64,000 nucleotides of DNA from Microbulbifer agarilyticus (GCF_019800665.1 NZ_JAHVKO010000001.1:620001-684000), one strand, 5' to 3'. Positions 37,878 to 48,629 are shown, numbered from the stretch's first letter. Translations and numbers: made by a program. The notes: generated by a model not told the origin, from the sequence alone.

Positions 37878-38922
37878 GCGTTACTCCCTCATTGTTTGCC
37901 GGCGCCGCACCAAACCAGTGGCGCGTGCGATTGGCGAACGCCACCAGTGATAGCATCACCGGTACTTCGACCAGTACACCAACAACCGTTGCCAGTGCCG
38001 CGCCTGAATTCAGGCCAAAAAGCGAGATTGCTACGGCAACGGCCAGTTCAAAAAAGTTCGAGGTGCCGATCATGCAGGCCGGTGCTGCCACGTTGTGTGG
38101 TAGCTTCATTTTGTACGCGGCGAAATAGCTGACAGCGAAGATGCCGTAGGTTTGAATCAGCAGTGGGATCGCAATTAACACAATCGCGAGCGGACTGTTG
38201 ATGATAGTCTCGGCCTGGAAGCCAAACAGTAAGACCACGGTGCCTAACAGGCCGGCAACGGAGAAGGGTTTTACCCGGTGCAGGAATTCTTCCAGGCGGT
38301 GATGATCGTTGGCAGAGTCCAGTGCCCGTCGGGTGAGAATACCAGCAATGAGTGGTAACAAGACGTAGAGCACCACGGACAGCAGCAGCGTATCCCAGGG
38401 TACGGTAATGTCGCTAACGCCGAGCAACAGGGCTGCGATCGGCGCAAACGCGAAAATCATAATCACGTCGTTTACCGAGACCTGTACCAGGGTGTAGTTG
38501 GCGTCGCCGCGCGTGAGCTGGCTCCACACAAATACCATGGCAGTGCAGGGGGCGACCCCAAGCAAAATCATGCCGGCGATGTATTCAGACGCGGTTTGCG
38601 GATCCACCAGATCGGCAAAGATCACGCGGAAAAATAGCCAGCCAAGTGCCGCCATGGTGAATGGCTTGATGAGCCAGTTGACCACCAGGGTAAGTGCCAG
38701 GCCTTTCGGTTTGTCGCCCACATGCTTGATGGAGGAGAAGTCCACCTGCACCATCATCGGGTAGATCATTACCCAGATAAGTACTGCCACTGGCAAATTG
38801 ACGTGGGCCACTTCCATTGCGGCGATGTGCTGGAAAAGCTGTGGTGCAAGGTTGCCCAATAGCAGGCCCGCGAGAATACACAGTGCTACCCAGACAGAGA
38901 GATAGCGCTCAAAAATACCCAT
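37864..38922 (-). CDS. acr3: ACR3-type arsenite efflux permease
   Basis: The 352-residue inner-membrane protein has about ten helices and belongs to the ACR3 family (often annotated arsB), which exports arsenite. The essential Cys in [10 protein letters not shown] is present. It lies between arsC and arsH in the ars operon. Confidence 0.94.
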   Translation of the reverse strand: MGIFERYLSVWVALCILAGLLLGNLAPQLFQHIAAMEVAHVNLPVAVLIWVMIYPMMVQVDFSSIKHVGDKPKGLALTLVVNWLIKPFTMAALGWLFFRVIFADLVDPQTASEYIAGMILLGVAPCTAMVFVWSQLTRGDANYTLVQVSVNDVIMIFAFAPIAALLLGVSDITVPWDTLLLSVVLYVLLPLIAGILTRRALDSANDHHRLEEFLHRVKPFSVAGLLGTVVLLFGFQAETIINSPLAIVLIAIPLLIQTYGIFAVSYFAAYKMKLPHNVAAPACMIGTSNFFELAVAVAISLFGLNSGAALATVVGVLVEVPVMLSLVAFANRTRHWFGAAPANNEGVTHEQV

Positions 38923-38945
38923 ATGCTGAATTCCTCTTTTTGTTG

Positions 38946-39422
38946 TTATTGTTCGGTGTCGGCCAGGGTCTGCATGGCTTCTTGAAGTGCAGCGCCATTC
39001 TTTTTATGGAGGCCCTGTTCAAGCATTTGCTCAACCCGTTGCTGGATGATGTCGATGGTATGGTTGAAGGCCCGTTCGATTTCTTCCTCGCTGCCTTCCA
39101 GTTTGGATGGGTCTTTCAGTCCCCAGTGAACCTTGGCGGAGTTACCAAACCATACCGGGCAACTCTCTCCGGCTGCACTGTCGCAAACCGTCACTACAAG
39201 ATCCGGCTGCCAATCTTCAAAGTCGTCCCAGGACTGGCTACGCAGGCTATCGGTCTCGATGCCGCGCTCCTTCAGATACTTGATCGACAGTGGGTGGACC
39301 ACACCGCTGGGCTGGCTGCCGGCACTGCGCGCTTCGATTTGTTCCTGGCCAAGACTGTTGGTGACGGCCTCGCTCAGGATACTGCGGCAGCGGTTGTGGG
39401 TGCAGATATACAAAACTTTCAT
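38946..39422 (-). CDS. arsC: thioredoxin-coupled arsenate reductase
   Basis: ArsC reduces arsenate to arsenite for export. The 158-residue protein has the low-molecular-weight phosphatase fold with P-loop C-x5-R (Cys7 to Arg13) and two further Cys in [10 protein letters not shown], matching the three-Cys thioredoxin-linked class. ATG 39422 gives the usual [11 protein letters not shown] start; the GTG at 39446 adds eight residues without support. Confidence 0.94.
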   Translation of the reverse strand: MKVLYICTHNRCRSILSEAVTNSLGQEQIEARSAGSQPSGVVHPLSIKYLKERGIETDSLRSQSWDDFEDWQPDLVVTVCDSAAGESCPVWFGNSAKVHWGLKDPSKLEGSEEEIERAFNHTIDIIQQRVEQMLEQGLHKKNGAALQEAMQTLADTEQ

Positions 39423-39504
39423 CGGTGGCTTCTCAAGGGGTTTCACTGACGGGGTTTGAACTAAAGAAACAATAATGTGGCGTTTGCCTTGCAGTAATAG
39501 GTTG

Positions 39505-39846
39505 CTAGCAGCAATTACTGCCCGCGGGACGGTTCTGCATGCTCGCCAATGCTTGCTGATTGGGTTGTATGAACGCTTGGTTCGCGTCCAGCGTTTGTGC
39601 GACTACCTCATGGACCCAGCGCGGTAGATCGGAAGGCAGGCTGTAATAGACCCACTGTCCACGGCGCTCATCGCTCAACAGGCCCGCAGCACGCAGCTGG
39701 GCCAGGTGACGGGAGATCTTGGGCTGGCTCTCATCCAGCGCGCACATCAGCTCACACACGCATAGCTCACCCTCACTGGCGATTAGTAGCAGGCTGCGCA
39801 GGCGGGTGTCATCGGCGAGACACTTGAAGATTGATACGGGATTCAT
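39505..39846 (-). CDS. arsR: ArsR-family arsenic-responsive repressor
   Basis: The 113-residue winged-helix repressor carries the metalloid-binding motif E-L-C-V-C-E-L and a recognition helix S-Q-P-K-I-S-R-H-L. The C-terminus ends N-C-C, which may add ligands. ATG 39846 with GAGGAAA upstream is chosen; the longer ORF from 40017 is not supported. It heads arsR-arsC-acr3-arsH. Confidence 0.95.
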   Translation of the reverse strand: MNPVSIFKCLADDTRLRSLLLIASEGELCVCELMCALDESQPKISRHLAQLRAAGLLSDERRGQWVYYSLPSDLPRWVHEVVAQTLDANQAFIQPNQQALASMQNRPAGSNCC

Positions 39847-39893
39847 GGTTTCCTCGAGTCGCTGAGGGTGGTCATCTACTCGTGTTCGCGCAG

Positions 39894-39913
39894 TATATGC
39901 GGAAAAACATATA
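39894..39913. promoter_or_regulatory. candidate ArsR operator
   Basis: TATATG and CATATA form a perfect inverted repeat spaced by 8 bp, 48 bp upstream of the arsR start. Position and symmetry fit an ArsR site; the sequence match to known operators is loose. Confidence 0.45.
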
Positions 39914-40011
39914 TATGGAAATACGAATATGAAAGCGGAGGCGTTGGTTTGATGGCAGTGTGATTGTAGGGCGGGGGTGGGCGGTGCTGATTCGGGAGAA
40001 ACAGCGGAGAT

Positions 40012-40039
40012 CAGCACACCACGTGGGTGCGGTGTGCTG
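40012..40039. repeat. inverted repeat downstream of xthA
   Basis: CAGCACACC (40012-40020) pairs perfectly with 40031-40039 around a 10-nt loop, 21 bp after the xthA stop. No T-run follows, so it may be a stability hairpin or a weak terminator. Confidence 0.45.
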
Positions 40040-40059
40040 TATATGGCCTGAATTGCAGC

Positions 40060-40875
40060 TTAGAGGTCGAACTTAGCCCATACCGGGGCGTGGTCTGACG
40101 GGCGCTCCATACCGCGAATATCGTAGTCGATGCCGGTATCGATGCAACGGTCAGCAAGGCCGTGGGTGGCCAGGATCAGGTCAATGCGCAGGCCGCGACG
40201 GGGCTCGCGGTCGAACCCACGGCTGCGGTAATCGAACCAGCTGAACAGGTCATCGGTTTCCGGGTTCTGTGCACGGAAGGTGTCTACCAGGCCCCAGTTG
40301 TACAGTTTGTCCAGCCACTCACGCTCTTCCGGAAGGAAGCTACATTTGCCGTCGCGCAGCCAGCGCTTGCGGTTGGGCTCGCCAATGCCGATATCGAGAT
40401 CACTCGGCGAGATGTTCATATCGCCGATCACCAGCACGGGCGCTTTGCTGTCGCAGCTGTTGTTCAGGTATGCGTCCAGGTCAGCGTAGTATTTTTGTTT
40501 GGCCGGGAATTTCACTGGGTGCTCGCGGTTTTCCCCCTGTGGGAAATAGCCGTTGATCACGGTGAGGGGCTGATCACCGCCGATATCGAACTGTCCGGCA
40601 ACCAGGCGACGCTGGGCGTCGTCGGCATCGGTAGGGAAACCGTACTGTTTCTTCAGGAACGGGTAGCGAGAGAGCAGGGCAACGCCGTAGTGGGTCTTTT
40701 GGCCAAAATAGATAACTTCATAACCGAGGTCGCGGATAGCGTCGATGGGAAAGTCTTCATCGGTACACTTGGTTTCCTGCAGGCCGATGATATCGGGCGA
40801 CTGCGATTCTACCAGCGCTTCCATCTGGTGCAGGCGCGCGCGGATGCTGTTGACGTTAAAGGATACAACTTTCAT
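40060..40875 (-). CDS. xthA: exodeoxyribonuclease III
   Basis: The enzyme is an AP endonuclease and 3'-5' exonuclease of base-excision repair. The 271-residue protein has the EEP fold: it starts [14 protein letters not shown], has L-Q-E-T-K (metal-binding Glu), G-D-M-N-I-S and a C-terminal S-D-H-A-P-V. ATG 40875 after a GGGGGA run is chosen; the ORF opening at 40902 would start in the prc terminator. Confidence 0.95.
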   Translation of the reverse strand: MKVVSFNVNSIRARLHQMEALVESQSPDIIGLQETKCTDEDFPIDAIRDLGYEVIYFGQKTHYGVALLSRYPFLKKQYGFPTDADDAQRRLVAGQFDIGGDQPLTVINGYFPQGENREHPVKFPAKQKYYADLDAYLNNSCDSKAPVLVIGDMNISPSDLDIGIGEPNRKRWLRDGKCSFLPEEREWLDKLYNWGLVDTFRAQNPETDDLFSWFDYRSRGFDREPRRGLRIDLILATHGLADRCIDTGIDYDIRGMERPSDHAPVWAKFDL

Positions 40876-40897
40876 TTTTCCCCCAATATGCAAATAA

Positions 40898-40931
40898 ACC
40901 AAAGCCCGCTATTCCCTGCGGAATAACGGGC
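40898..40931 (-). terminator. terminator of prc
   Basis: A 12-bp stem with one G-U pair (40904-40915 with 40920-40931), followed on the minus strand by TTTGGTTT, 70 bp past the prc stop. Confidence 0.75.
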
Positions 40932-41001
40932 CTGGCAATGTTGTTTTAGGCCAGCGCGCTGGGTGGTCGGCACTGGCTGCTTGCGTTAGCGCAAGCTGGT
41001 C

Positions 41002-43107
41002 TTAATCAAAATTCGCTACTTGTGGCGAGCTTGAGCGTTTTTTTAGCCCGATAAAGTCGGCCATGATGTAACCCGCTTCGTTCAGCACCGGATCGTCCTC
41101 CAGCGTGATTTCGGTCGGGCCACCCACCGGCGCGGTGTCGTCGGACTCGCTCTTTTCATAGGCTTCAAACGTTGCGTAAGGCTCCAGACCTTTGGCCTGG
41201 CGGCGCTGGTTCTCAATGGCCAGCACGCTCTGGTTGAGGTCTTCGCGCTCCTGCACGCGGGCGCCTTCATTCAGAGACACCGCCTTGCGGTTGGCGCGAT
41301 CCGTCTGGAACTTGAACTGCTTGCGCAGGAACACGAAGTCCGGGTCTACCTCGGTACGCTTGTCGTGCTTTTTGATCAGCTCCGGCAAGATGTCTTTCAG
41401 GTTGAAGTACTTCGCGTGACGTACAGCATGAATACGGTCCCAGGGCAGGGCTGTGTCGTACGCGCTCTCACCCACGCTCTCGGCGTCGATCAGCTCCGGC
41501 ATCAGAATGTCCGGAGTTACCCCGGCGTGCTGGGTGCTGTCACCAGATACACGGTAGAACTTGGACTGGGTAATCTTCAGCTGGCCTTCTTTCAGCGGTG
41601 CCATGGTCTGCACGGTGCCTTTACCGAAAGACTGGTTACCGACGACCAAGCCACGGTTGTAGTCCTGAATCGCACCGGCAAAAATTTCCGAGGCAGATGC
41701 GGACAGGCGGTTGATCAATACCACCAGCGGGCCACGATACATAGCGCGGGAGCGCGAACGGTTGTGGCGAGAAATCTGCTCGTTTGCGTGACGAATCTGC
41801 ACCACCGGGCCCTGGTCAATAAACAGGTCGGTCAACATGGTGGCTTCCTGCAGGGAGCCGCCGCCATTGTTGCGCAGGTCCAGGATAATGCCGTCCACAC
41901 CTTCCTTCTGCAGTTCGTCCAGCAGGCGCGCTACATCGCGGGTGGTGCTCTTGTAGTTCGGGTCGCGGCGGCGGTAGGCCTCGAAATCGATATAGAAGGT
42001 GGGCAGGTTGATCACACCGACCTTGAAGTTCTGATCACCATCGGAGAATTCGAAGGTCGCTTTCTTCGCGGCCTGATCTTCAAGCTTTACCTTGCTGCGC
42101 TTGATGGTAATGGTGCGGTGAGTACCGTCACCGCCTGTCGGAATAGTTTCCAAGCGCACGTAGGTGCCAGCCGAACCACGAATCAGGTCCACGACATCGT
42201 CCAGGCGCCAGCCGACAACGTCGACCATCTCGCCTTTCTGATCCTGGCCAACGGCCACGATCTTGTCATTGGGTTTGATCTTACCGGTACGGTCCGCCGG
42301 GCCACCGGCCACCAGGCGCGCGACCTTGGTGTATTCGTCTTCCATCTGCAACACAGCGCCGATGCCCTCGAGGGACAGAGACATACTCATGTTGAAGTTT
42401 TCCAACGAGCGCGGCGACAGGTAGTTGCTGTGCGGGTCGTACAGACGGGTGAGCGAGTTCATGTACAGCTCGAACACATCGTCGGAATTCTGCTGGTCGA
42501 GACGCTTCAGCTGGCCTTTGTAGCGGCGCTTCAACAGGTCGGCGATCTCGTCATCGCTTTTGTCGGTGAGGCGCAGGTTCAGCACGCTGCTTTTCAGGCG
42601 CTTGCGCCACAGGTCATCGGCGGCGCTGATGGACTGCGGCCACTCGCTTTTCTCGCGGTCGAGCTCGAGGGATTCCTGTTTGGTGAAATCGAAATCCGGC
42701 AGGCCGTTTTCCAGCTGAGACACGATGTTGTTCAGACGGTCGGTCATGCGCAGGTGGTAGCGGTTGTAGATGTCAAAACCGCGATCGACGTTGCCCGCGC
42801 GCAGGTCGTCGTCCAGCTGGGTGCGCCACTGACGGAATTCATTGATGTCGGAGGCGAGGAAATAGCTCTTGGTGGGGTCGAGGCTATTAATGTATTCGTC
42901 CCACAGGCCAGCGGACATTTCATTGCCGACCTTGAGCTTGTTGTAGTGCAGCATCTCGAGTTTGCTGACGATCTCTTTTGCTGTGCCACCCTGGTCTTCA
43001 TGGGGCTTCAGGTCTTTTGGATCTGCCGCCAGGGTCATTGGCGAGAGGAGAACCAGGAGAGATACGGACAGGCCGGAAATCAGATTAGCGAATCGATTGC
43101 TATGCAT
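41002..43107 (-). CDS. prc: tail-specific carboxy-terminal protease Prc
   Basis: Prc is a periplasmic S41 protease that processes lipoproteins and cell-wall hydrolases. From ATG 43107 the protein has 701 residues: a signal peptide (ending L-A-A), an N-terminal helical domain, a PDZ domain around S-L-E-G-I-G-A-V-L, and the catalytic Ser/Lys dyad in S-A-S-A-S-E-I-F-A-G and F-G-K-G-T-V-Q. The frame opens at 43146 but the first 13 residues would spoil the signal peptide. Confidence 0.95.
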   Translation of the reverse strand: MHSNRFANLISGLSVSLLVLLSPMTLAADPKDLKPHEDQGGTAKEIVSKLEMLHYNKLKVGNEMSAGLWDEYINSLDPTKSYFLASDINEFRQWRTQLDDDLRAGNVDRGFDIYNRYHLRMTDRLNNIVSQLENGLPDFDFTKQESLELDREKSEWPQSISAADDLWRKRLKSSVLNLRLTDKSDDEIADLLKRRYKGQLKRLDQQNSDDVFELYMNSLTRLYDPHSNYLSPRSLENFNMSMSLSLEGIGAVLQMEDEYTKVARLVAGGPADRTGKIKPNDKIVAVGQDQKGEMVDVVGWRLDDVVDLIRGSAGTYVRLETIPTGGDGTHRTITIKRSKVKLEDQAAKKATFEFSDGDQNFKVGVINLPTFYIDFEAYRRRDPNYKSTTRDVARLLDELQKEGVDGIILDLRNNGGGSLQEATMLTDLFIDQGPVVQIRHANEQISRHNRSRSRAMYRGPLVVLINRLSASASEIFAGAIQDYNRGLVVGNQSFGKGTVQTMAPLKEGQLKITQSKFYRVSGDSTQHAGVTPDILMPELIDAESVGESAYDTALPWDRIHAVRHAKYFNLKDILPELIKKHDKRTEVDPDFVFLRKQFKFQTDRANRKAVSLNEGARVQEREDLNQSVLAIENQRRQAKGLEPYATFEAYEKSESDDTAPVGGPTEITLEDDPVLNEAGYIMADFIGLKKRSSSPQVANFD

Positions 43108-43484
43108 AAGGAGTCTCTTTATACGTCCTACTTCAAGGCGCCCCACTGTCTATTTGGAGCCGGAAGAGGGCTTCCGGAGCAGTGGCGACTTATAGCTTAG
43201 GACAAGTATAAAGGCTGAAAGCTCCGAAAGGCATGAAATGCTTCTTCAAGAAGGCGAATGGTTTCCTTATTGGGGCGAATGGTGAAATGAATTGGCCGCC
43301 ATACGTGGATTGGCGATACACAATTGCTCACTTTCCCGGCACTCAGGCTCTCGTTTCGAGGGTAATCGGTGATTTCCCGCCCTGAAATGCCTACCCAGAC
43401 GGCACATATCAGCACTTTGGCTGGGCAAACTGGCCCAGTCCGCCAGCACCTGCTCGCGCTGGTAGCCTGGACTGCACAGTCGCG
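43108..43484. other. intergenic region between modC and prc
   Basis: 377 bp without a supported gene. It must contain the prc promoter and the 3' end of the mod transcript. A 72-codon minus-strand ORF here has no recognisable features. Confidence 0.35.
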
Positions 43485-44675
43485 CTAGCGCACAATCGCC
43501 ACCGATTTAATCTGTGCCCAAACCTCTTCACCGGCCGCTAGTGCCAGGGCATCCTGCGAGCGGCACGTGACCCTCGCGGTGATAATGCCTGAGTTGTCGG
43601 ATACCGATGTGGCACGTGGGCTCATACGAACCAGCACCATGGCTGGATCTCTGTCTGCAGTGATATCGACCACCCGCATTGGCAGCCGATTGAGGATGCT
43701 CGAGTCCGTGTCTTCGGTGCGGGTGAGGCTGACGTCGCGGGCCAATACCCTTATGCGGATACGTTCGCCCGGTGCTTCACCGCTGTCACGCAACCACAGG
43801 TCTCCACCGTCAAAGCGTGCACGTAACAGGTTCCACTGGGTATCGCGTTCAATCACATCCGCCTCCAGCAGCACACCCAGGTCATCTCCCAGTTGCACCG
43901 GAAAATCCGTGCGTGAGAGCAATGCCGGCGCGGCTCCGGACTCCCGGATGCGGCCGTCTCCCATCAGCAGCAGATGGTCCGCAAGGCGTGCGATCTCGTC
44001 TACAGAATGGCTGACATACAGAATAGGGATGTCCAGCGACTGATGGAGCTTTTCCAGGTAGGGCAGAATGTCGCGCTTGCGCGCGAGATCTAACGCAGCC
44101 AGTGGCTCGTCCATTAACAAGAGTTGCGGCTTAACCAGTAATGCTCGCGCTATGGCAACGCGCTGCTGCTCACCCCCCGAGAGTGATTCCGGGCGGGCGT
44201 CGAGCAGGCCGCTCAAATCCATCAGCTGGACAATCTCGTCATAGTTTTCTGCGTTTACCGGTTGTGTTGCGCGCTTGCGCGCAAATGTGAGGTTGCCCTC
44301 CACACTCAGATGCGGAAATAGGCTCGGCTGTTGGAATACATAACCAATCGGACGTTTGTGTACCGGCAGTGTTGCTGCGCCGGGATTCGCGGATTGCCAA
44401 GTCTCACCATTTACCCGGAGGTGGCTCTGTGCGCAGGGCTGTAAGCCTGCGATGCAGCGCAAAAGTGTGGTTTTTCCGGAGCCCGAAGGGCCGAAAATAC
44501 CGGTAACACCGCTACCCGGTATGGAGAAATCCACATCCAGAAAAAAATCGGTTTGTTGTCGGCCGCGGGTGAACGGCAGATAAAACCGACCGTCGATAGA
44601 GTTGGTCGCCGCAGGCGGAGTGGCCAAATGGTTTACTTGGTTTCCGGCAGGGCGTTTGATAGAGCTAGGGTCCAT
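43485..44675 (-). CDS. modC: molybdate ABC transporter ATP-binding protein ModC
   Basis: The ATPase energises molybdate uptake. The 396-residue product has Walker [10 protein letters not shown], the signature [11 protein letters not shown] and Walker B L-L-L-M-D-E-P, followed by a C-terminal TOBE-type oxyanion domain. ATG 44675 with AGGAGG upstream overlaps the modB end by 11 bp; the ORF from 44852 is too long. Confidence 0.94.
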   Translation of the reverse strand: MDPSSIKRPAGNQVNHLATPPAATNSIDGRFYLPFTRGRQQTDFFLDVDFSIPGSGVTGIFGPSGSGKTTLLRCIAGLQPCAQSHLRVNGETWQSANPGAATLPVHKRPIGYVFQQPSLFPHLSVEGNLTFARKRATQPVNAENYDEIVQLMDLSGLLDARPESLSGGEQQRVAIARALLVKPQLLLMDEPLAALDLARKRDILPYLEKLHQSLDIPILYVSHSVDEIARLADHLLLMGDGRIRESGAAPALLSRTDFPVQLGDDLGVLLEADVIERDTQWNLLRARFDGGDLWLRDSGEAPGERIRIRVLARDVSLTRTEDTDSSILNRLPMRVVDITADRDPAMVLVRMSPRATSVSDNSGIITARVTCRSQDALALAAGEEVWAQIKSVAIVR

Positions 44676-45357
44676 AGCGCCATCCTCCTGCAGCTCTACG
44701 TCGCTGCAAGACGTACAGGGCCAGCAGCACGGAAAACGAAAAGATGAGCATGGCTGCAGAAAGCCAGTGCGCCTGCGTGTATTCGAGGGCCTCAACGTGG
44801 TCGTAGATCTGGATTGAAACCACCTTGGTGACGCCCGGGATATTGCCACCAATCATCAGGATTACACCAAACTCACCAACGGTGTGGGCAAAGCCCAGCA
44901 CCGCCGCGGTGACTAAGCCGGGCTTAGCCAGCGGCAAGGTAACATGCCAAAAACTGTCCCACGGGCCTGCGCGCAGGGTGGCGGCTACCTCTGCCGGGCG
45001 TTGCCCTTGCGCTTCAATAGCGTTTTGAATCGGCTGCACCACAAACGGCAGCGAATAGAGCAATGAAGCGATGACCAGGCCGGGAAACGTGAACGGCAAT
45101 GTGCCCAGCCCGAGCGATTCCGTGAGCTGCCCCAGAGGCCCTTGCGGGCCCATAAAGATGAGTAAGTAAAATCCGAGCACTGTTGGTGGAAGCACCAGGG
45201 GCAGTGTGACGAGCGCACTCACCGGGCCTTTCCACCAGGACCGCGTTTTTGCCAGCCAGTAGGCCAGCGGCGTGCCAAGGATCATCAACAGAAGAGTCAC
45301 GGTCGTCGCGAGCTTTAGCGTCAACCAAATTGCAGCGAGATCAGCATCACTCAGCAT
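44665..45357 (-). CDS. modB: molybdate ABC transporter permease ModB
   Basis: The 230-residue permease has five or six membrane helices and the permease loop E-V-A-A-T-L-R-A-G (EAA motif) facing ModC. ATG 45357 overlaps the modA stop by 11 bp; the upstream ORF extension (to 45429) is inside modA. Confidence 0.94.
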   Translation of the reverse strand: MLSDADLAAIWLTLKLATTVTLLLMILGTPLAYWLAKTRSWWKGPVSALVTLPLVLPPTVLGFYLLIFMGPQGPLGQLTESLGLGTLPFTFPGLVIASLLYSLPFVVQPIQNAIEAQGQRPAEVAATLRAGPWDSFWHVTLPLAKPGLVTAAVLGFAHTVGEFGVILMIGGNIPGVTKVVSIQIYDHVEALEYTQAHWLSAAMLIFSFSVLLALYVLQRRRAAGGWRYGP

Positions 45358-46204
45358 CGGGCACCCCCTGGGTAGAGGTGGCGGGAGAGTCGGTGTTGGC
45401 TGTACTTGAACGGTAACCGTACGACTCAATGATTGCGCGGGCTTCGGGGGTACGCAGAAATGCCCAGAATGCGTTCGTCGCGGCCAAACGCTCGGGCGAG
45501 CCTGTGGCTGCGTGTCTCAGTATCACGGCGTCTTGTCGGATTGGTTGATACAAAGCCTGAGGTACCAGCCAGGATGAACCACCAGTGATTTCGCCATCCC
45601 GATAGACCTGGGAGAGGGCGATTAGCCCCAGCTGAGCATTGCCGCTCGCTACGAACTGGAACGCCTGAGAGATATTTTCCCCGAGCACGCGGCGGCCGCG
45701 GGTGGCCTCTTCAAGATCCAGCGCGGTCAAAGTTTCCATCGCCGCAACGCCATAGGGTGCCAGCTTGGGATTGGCAATTGCGAGTTTGCGAAAGCGATCG
45801 CTGGCTAGAACGGTGGGGTCTTCGTCAATTAATGCCCCATCTACAGACCACAACACCAACTGACCGAGCGCATACGTAAAACGGGTATCCCTTATGGCAC
45901 GGTCGCGCTGGATCAGATGGTTGACCTTGTCCTGGTCTGCGGAGAAGAACGCGTCGTAGGGCGCACCATGGTAGACCTGCGCATACAGCTTTCCGGAGGA
46001 GCCAAACGCGAGGCGCAGCCGATGTTCGCCCGATACCTGCTCAAAGGCGGCGGCGATCTCCCGCATGGGGGCGGCAAAATTCGAAGCAACGGCAACCGTG
46101 ATCTCGCCGGCAGCACTGAAACATGCATAAAGGCCAGCCACCACGCCGCACAATATTTGCCGCAAGCGCTGGAAAGAAGGGGGGCGGGCTGGCGTTCCCT
46201 GCAC
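45347..46204 (-). CDS. modA: periplasmic molybdate-binding protein ModA
   Basis: A 285-residue binding protein for molybdate or tungstate with a signal peptide (ending A-A-G). Family segments are [15 protein letters not shown] and the [14 protein letters not shown] hinge. GTG 46204 is chosen because AGGAG lies seven bases upstream. It is first in modABC; no ModE site was recognised. Confidence 0.93.
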   Translation of the reverse strand: MQGTPARPPSFQRLRQILCGVVAGLYACFSAAGEITVAVASNFAAPMREIAAAFEQVSGEHRLRLAFGSSGKLYAQVYHGAPYDAFFSADQDKVNHLIQRDRAIRDTRFTYALGQLVLWSVDGALIDEDPTVLASDRFRKLAIANPKLAPYGVAAMETLTALDLEEATRGRRVLGENISQAFQFVASGNAQLGLIALSQVYRDGEITGGSSWLVPQALYQPIRQDAVILRHAATGSPERLAATNAFWAFLRTPEARAIIESYGYRSSTANTDSPATSTQGVPDAE

Positions 46205-46372
46205 GAAATGACTCCTGGATCCCGGTTCCGTGCACGTGGCACGGCATGACCGCGGTATAGTTGTTCATCTGACCGGGCATTTCAAGGTCGCCCGAACGTC
46301 AGGCTGGTTGAATTGTGCTGACCAGCATCGGCGTAAAGTGTAAGAATACCCCTAGTTAACCGACAAACCATC

Positions 46373-46391
46373 ATGGCGGTAAAACCGCCAT
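46373..46391 (+). promoter_or_regulatory. leader hairpin of the sigma factor gene
   Basis: ATGGCGGT and ACCGCCAT (46373-46380 with 46384-46391) form an 8-bp stem with a 3-nt loop, 19 bp before the sigma factor ATG. It may restrain translation; no T-run, so not a terminator. Confidence 0.45.
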
Positions 46392-46410
46392 CAGTACTGA
46401 GAGTGAGTAG

Positions 46411-47064
46411 ATGACTGAAAGTGTCCCCGTTGGCCGGGATGGCATTGAAGCTGGTCGAACACCACAGGCCCAGACGCTCCAGGACGCGCAGTTTTTGACC
46501 GAATTGCGGCAACAGATGCTCAAATTCGCTCGCCTGCAACTGCGCGACGACGACCAGGCGGAAGACGCCGTACAGGAAGCTCTGGCCGGCGCACTCAAGA
46601 ATGAGGATTCTTTCAAGCGCCAGGCTGCATTGCGCACCTGGGTATTTTCGATCTTGAAGTACAAAATCGCCGATATCCTGCGCTATCGCCAGCGCGTGAT
46701 CGCCACCAGCGAACTGGGAGATGACGAGCACCGCGAACAGGCGTTTATGGATGGGCTATTTGATAGCGGTGGGCACTGGCACAAAGCTGAGCGCCCGAGT
46801 AGCTGGACCGGTCCACAAGGCGGTGTCCACAGTGATCATTTTTGGCGGGTGTTCGATGCCTGCCTGAATGGGCTGCCTGAAAAGCAGGCGAGGGTGTTTA
46901 TGATGCGTGAGTTTATTGAACTCGAATCCGAAGAAATCTGCGAGCAACTTACCCTGAGCACTAGCAATCTTCACGTCACCCTGTATCGCGCCAGGCTGCG
47001 CTTACGGGCGTGCCTCGAAAATGGATGGTTTGATCCGTCTACCGCGGAGGAAGCAACACCATGA
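46411..47064 (+). CDS. ECF-type sigma-70 family RNA polymerase sigma factor
   Basis: The 217-residue sigma factor has region 2 (about 32-95, with D-D-Q-A-E-D-A-V-Q-E and L-R-T-W-V-F-S-I-L) and region 4 (about 150-205, helix-turn-helix around E-E-I-C-E-Q-L). Such factors commonly respond to envelope or oxidative stress, but the signal here is unknown. The anti-sigma gene overlaps its stop by four bases. Confidence 0.93.
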   Translation: MTESVPVGRDGIEAGRTPQAQTLQDAQFLTELRQQMLKFARLQLRDDDQAEDAVQEALAGALKNEDSFKRQAALRTWVFSILKYKIADILRYRQRVIATSELGDDEHREQAFMDGLFDSGGHWHKAERPSSWTGPQGGVHSDHFWRVFDACLNGLPEKQARVFMMREFIELESEEICEQLTLSTSNLHVTLYRARLRLRACLENGWFDPSTAEEATP

Positions 47065-47288
47065 TAGACTGCAAACAGGCAACCCGTCTCCTGTCTGAGC
47101 AGCAGGAGCGCAACCTCAGCCGTCGCGAAAAACTCGCACTTAAGTTTCATGTATTCATGTGCAAAGCCTGCCGTAACTTTGGACAGCAAATGGGTACCTT
47201 GCGTGACTTGGCCCGGTCGTATGCCAAAGGGGAAGAAAAGGTTCAAGACCGCCAGCAACCCAGTGATTCGAACCCTCAGGACAAATAA
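47061..47288 (+). CDS. zinc-finger anti-sigma factor
   Basis: A 75-residue cytoplasmic protein with a ZAS/zf-HC2 motif H-x3-C-x2-C (His30, Cys34, Cys37) and a further Cys4. No membrane helix is present, so it is a soluble redox- or zinc-sensing anti-sigma type. ATGA overlap with the sigma gene supports the pairing. Confidence 0.85.
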   Translation: MIDCKQATRLLSEQQERNLSRREKLALKFHVFMCKACRNFGQQMGTLRDLARSYAKGEEKVQDRQQPSDSNPQDK

Positions 47289-47302
47289 CCCACTAAAGCC
47301 CG

Positions 47303-48286
47303 TTAATCTAGCGGGCTAACAACCCCACGCTCGTGCACGCCAATAACATGCGTATAGATCATGGTGGTATTGATATCACTGTGCCCAAGTAACTCCTGTA
47401 TATTTCGGATATCGGTACCTTTCGACAACAGGTTCGTCGCAAAAGAGTGTCGAAATGTATGGCAGCTCGCCTTTTTCCGGATGCCGGCAGATCGCAATGC
47501 GTTTGCCACTGCTCTTCGCACTTGCTGCTCCCCGAGATGATGACGCCGGATAACATCGCTTCGCGGGTCGGTCGATCGCTCCCGTGCAGGGAAAACGTAC
47601 TGCCAGCCCGGACTTGTCGCCGCGCGCGGATACTTCTTTGCGAGTGCGCCGGGCAGGTAAACCGCCCCAAAACCCTCATCCAAATCACGCTTATGGAGCG
47701 CTAGTGCATAGTCGACCTGCGCCTTTAGCGGCTCCAATAGTGAAACTGGCAGCACCGTCCGCCGCCACTTGTCTCCCTTACTTTCGCGGATAAACAAGCA
47801 CTGGTGGCCAAAATCGATATCCTGGACTCGCAGCCGCACAGCCTCCATCACTCGCAGACCAGACCCATACATAAGACTCGCCGCAAGCTTGTGATGGCCC
47901 TTTAGCCCACCCAGTACTGCAATGGCTTCATCATGGGTAAATACGACAGGAAGCCGCTTGCCCTTACTCGTTCTCTCAAACTGCAGATTTCCAAGGTCAA
48001 TACTCAAGAACTGCTTATACAGAAATACAATCGCGTTTAGCGCAGTTTTCTGCGTGTTGATAGAAACCGATCGGCGGTTCGCTAGATAGCCAAGCCATTC
48101 ATCCACCTGTGATTTGCCCATGTCTTCCGGCCGCTGCATGCCATTGAATCGAATAAAGTCCTTTATCCAAAAGCAATAGGTCTTTTCAGTTTTGTAGGCG
48201 AGCTGTCGGGTACGCATAAATGTGCGCAGGCGATCCATAAAGCGCGTTGGCTTAGCGGGGAGGGGAGTTGGAATATCGTCCATCAT
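47303..48286 (-). CDS. intI: integron integrase IntI
   Basis: This tyrosine recombinase moves gene cassettes between attC and attI. The 327-residue protein has the catalytic set Arg145, His276-x2-Arg279, His302 and Tyr311, and the IntI-specific extra segment [11 protein letters not shown] (around 243-252), absent from XerC/XerD. The start ATG 48286, preceded by AAGGA, gives the usual length; the ORF opening at 48358 runs through the LexA box. It reads away from its cassette array, as normal. It ends 14 bp from the anti-sigma gene stop. Confidence 0.95.
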   Translation of the reverse strand: MMDDIPTPLPAKPTRFMDRLRTFMRTRQLAYKTEKTYCFWIKDFIRFNGMQRPEDMGKSQVDEWLGYLANRRSVSINTQKTALNAIVFLYKQFLSIDLGNLQFERTSKGKRLPVVFTHDEAIAVLGGLKGHHKLAASLMYGSGLRVMEAVRLRVQDIDFGHQCLFIRESKGDKWRRTVLPVSLLEPLKAQVDYALALHKRDLDEGFGAVYLPGALAKKYPRAATSPGWQYVFPARERSTDPRSDVIRRHHLGEQQVRRAVANALRSAGIRKKASCHTFRHSFATNLLSKGTDIRNIQELLGHSDINTTMIYTHVIGVHERGVVSPLD

Positions 48287-48312
48287 GCATTCCTTTGCAT
48301 CGATATATTGAA

Positions 48313-48328
48313 CTGTATTTCTATACAG
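48313..48328. promoter_or_regulatory. LexA (SOS) box of intI
   Basis: CTGTATTTCTATACAG fits the gammaproteobacterial LexA consensus CTG-N10-CAG, with extra matches TA on the right flank. It lies 27 bp upstream of the intI start codon. SOS control of integron integrases is well documented, so cassette shuffling here is probably damage-inducible. Confidence 0.8.
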
Positions 48329-48619
48329 TATTTTTTGGCAAGATCTGGCGAAAATCAACCTGAAAATCGCGCGTGACGACCACCTTTTCGGCGGCGCAAT
48401 CGAAAACCATGAAAAAATGTAGAAATATCAGTGGGTTAGCGCGAACGCTGGAGTGAGGGATAGTAGTCGTGATGATCGAATTCGCTGAAAGCGCCTGGCA
48501 CTGATGTGCGAGTTAAGATATTGAAAATCAATGAGTATTCGCTAGGTTTGGCACAAGATTTTGCTTTGAATAGTTTTCATGGAATAGTAGTCTTTGGGAC
48601 TACGATTAAAATGTTAGGT
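48329..48619 (+). other. attI region and possible cassette promoter
   Basis: The primary recombination site ends at GTTAGGT (48613-48619), whose bases are complementary to the R'' box ACCTAAC of the first cassette. Upstream, TTGGCA (48548-48553) and TAGTTT (48571-48576) spaced by 17 bp could be a weak Pc promoter, but the -10 match is poor. No gene is seen in this 290 bp. Confidence 0.65.
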
Positions 48620-48629
48620 GCTCGTACAT

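Noticed and set aside
41365-43200. 611-codon plus-strand ORF
   Set aside because: Antisense shadow of prc; no domain, and prc is certain.
43197-43415. 72-codon minus-strand ORF between modC and prc
   Set aside because: No recognisable features.
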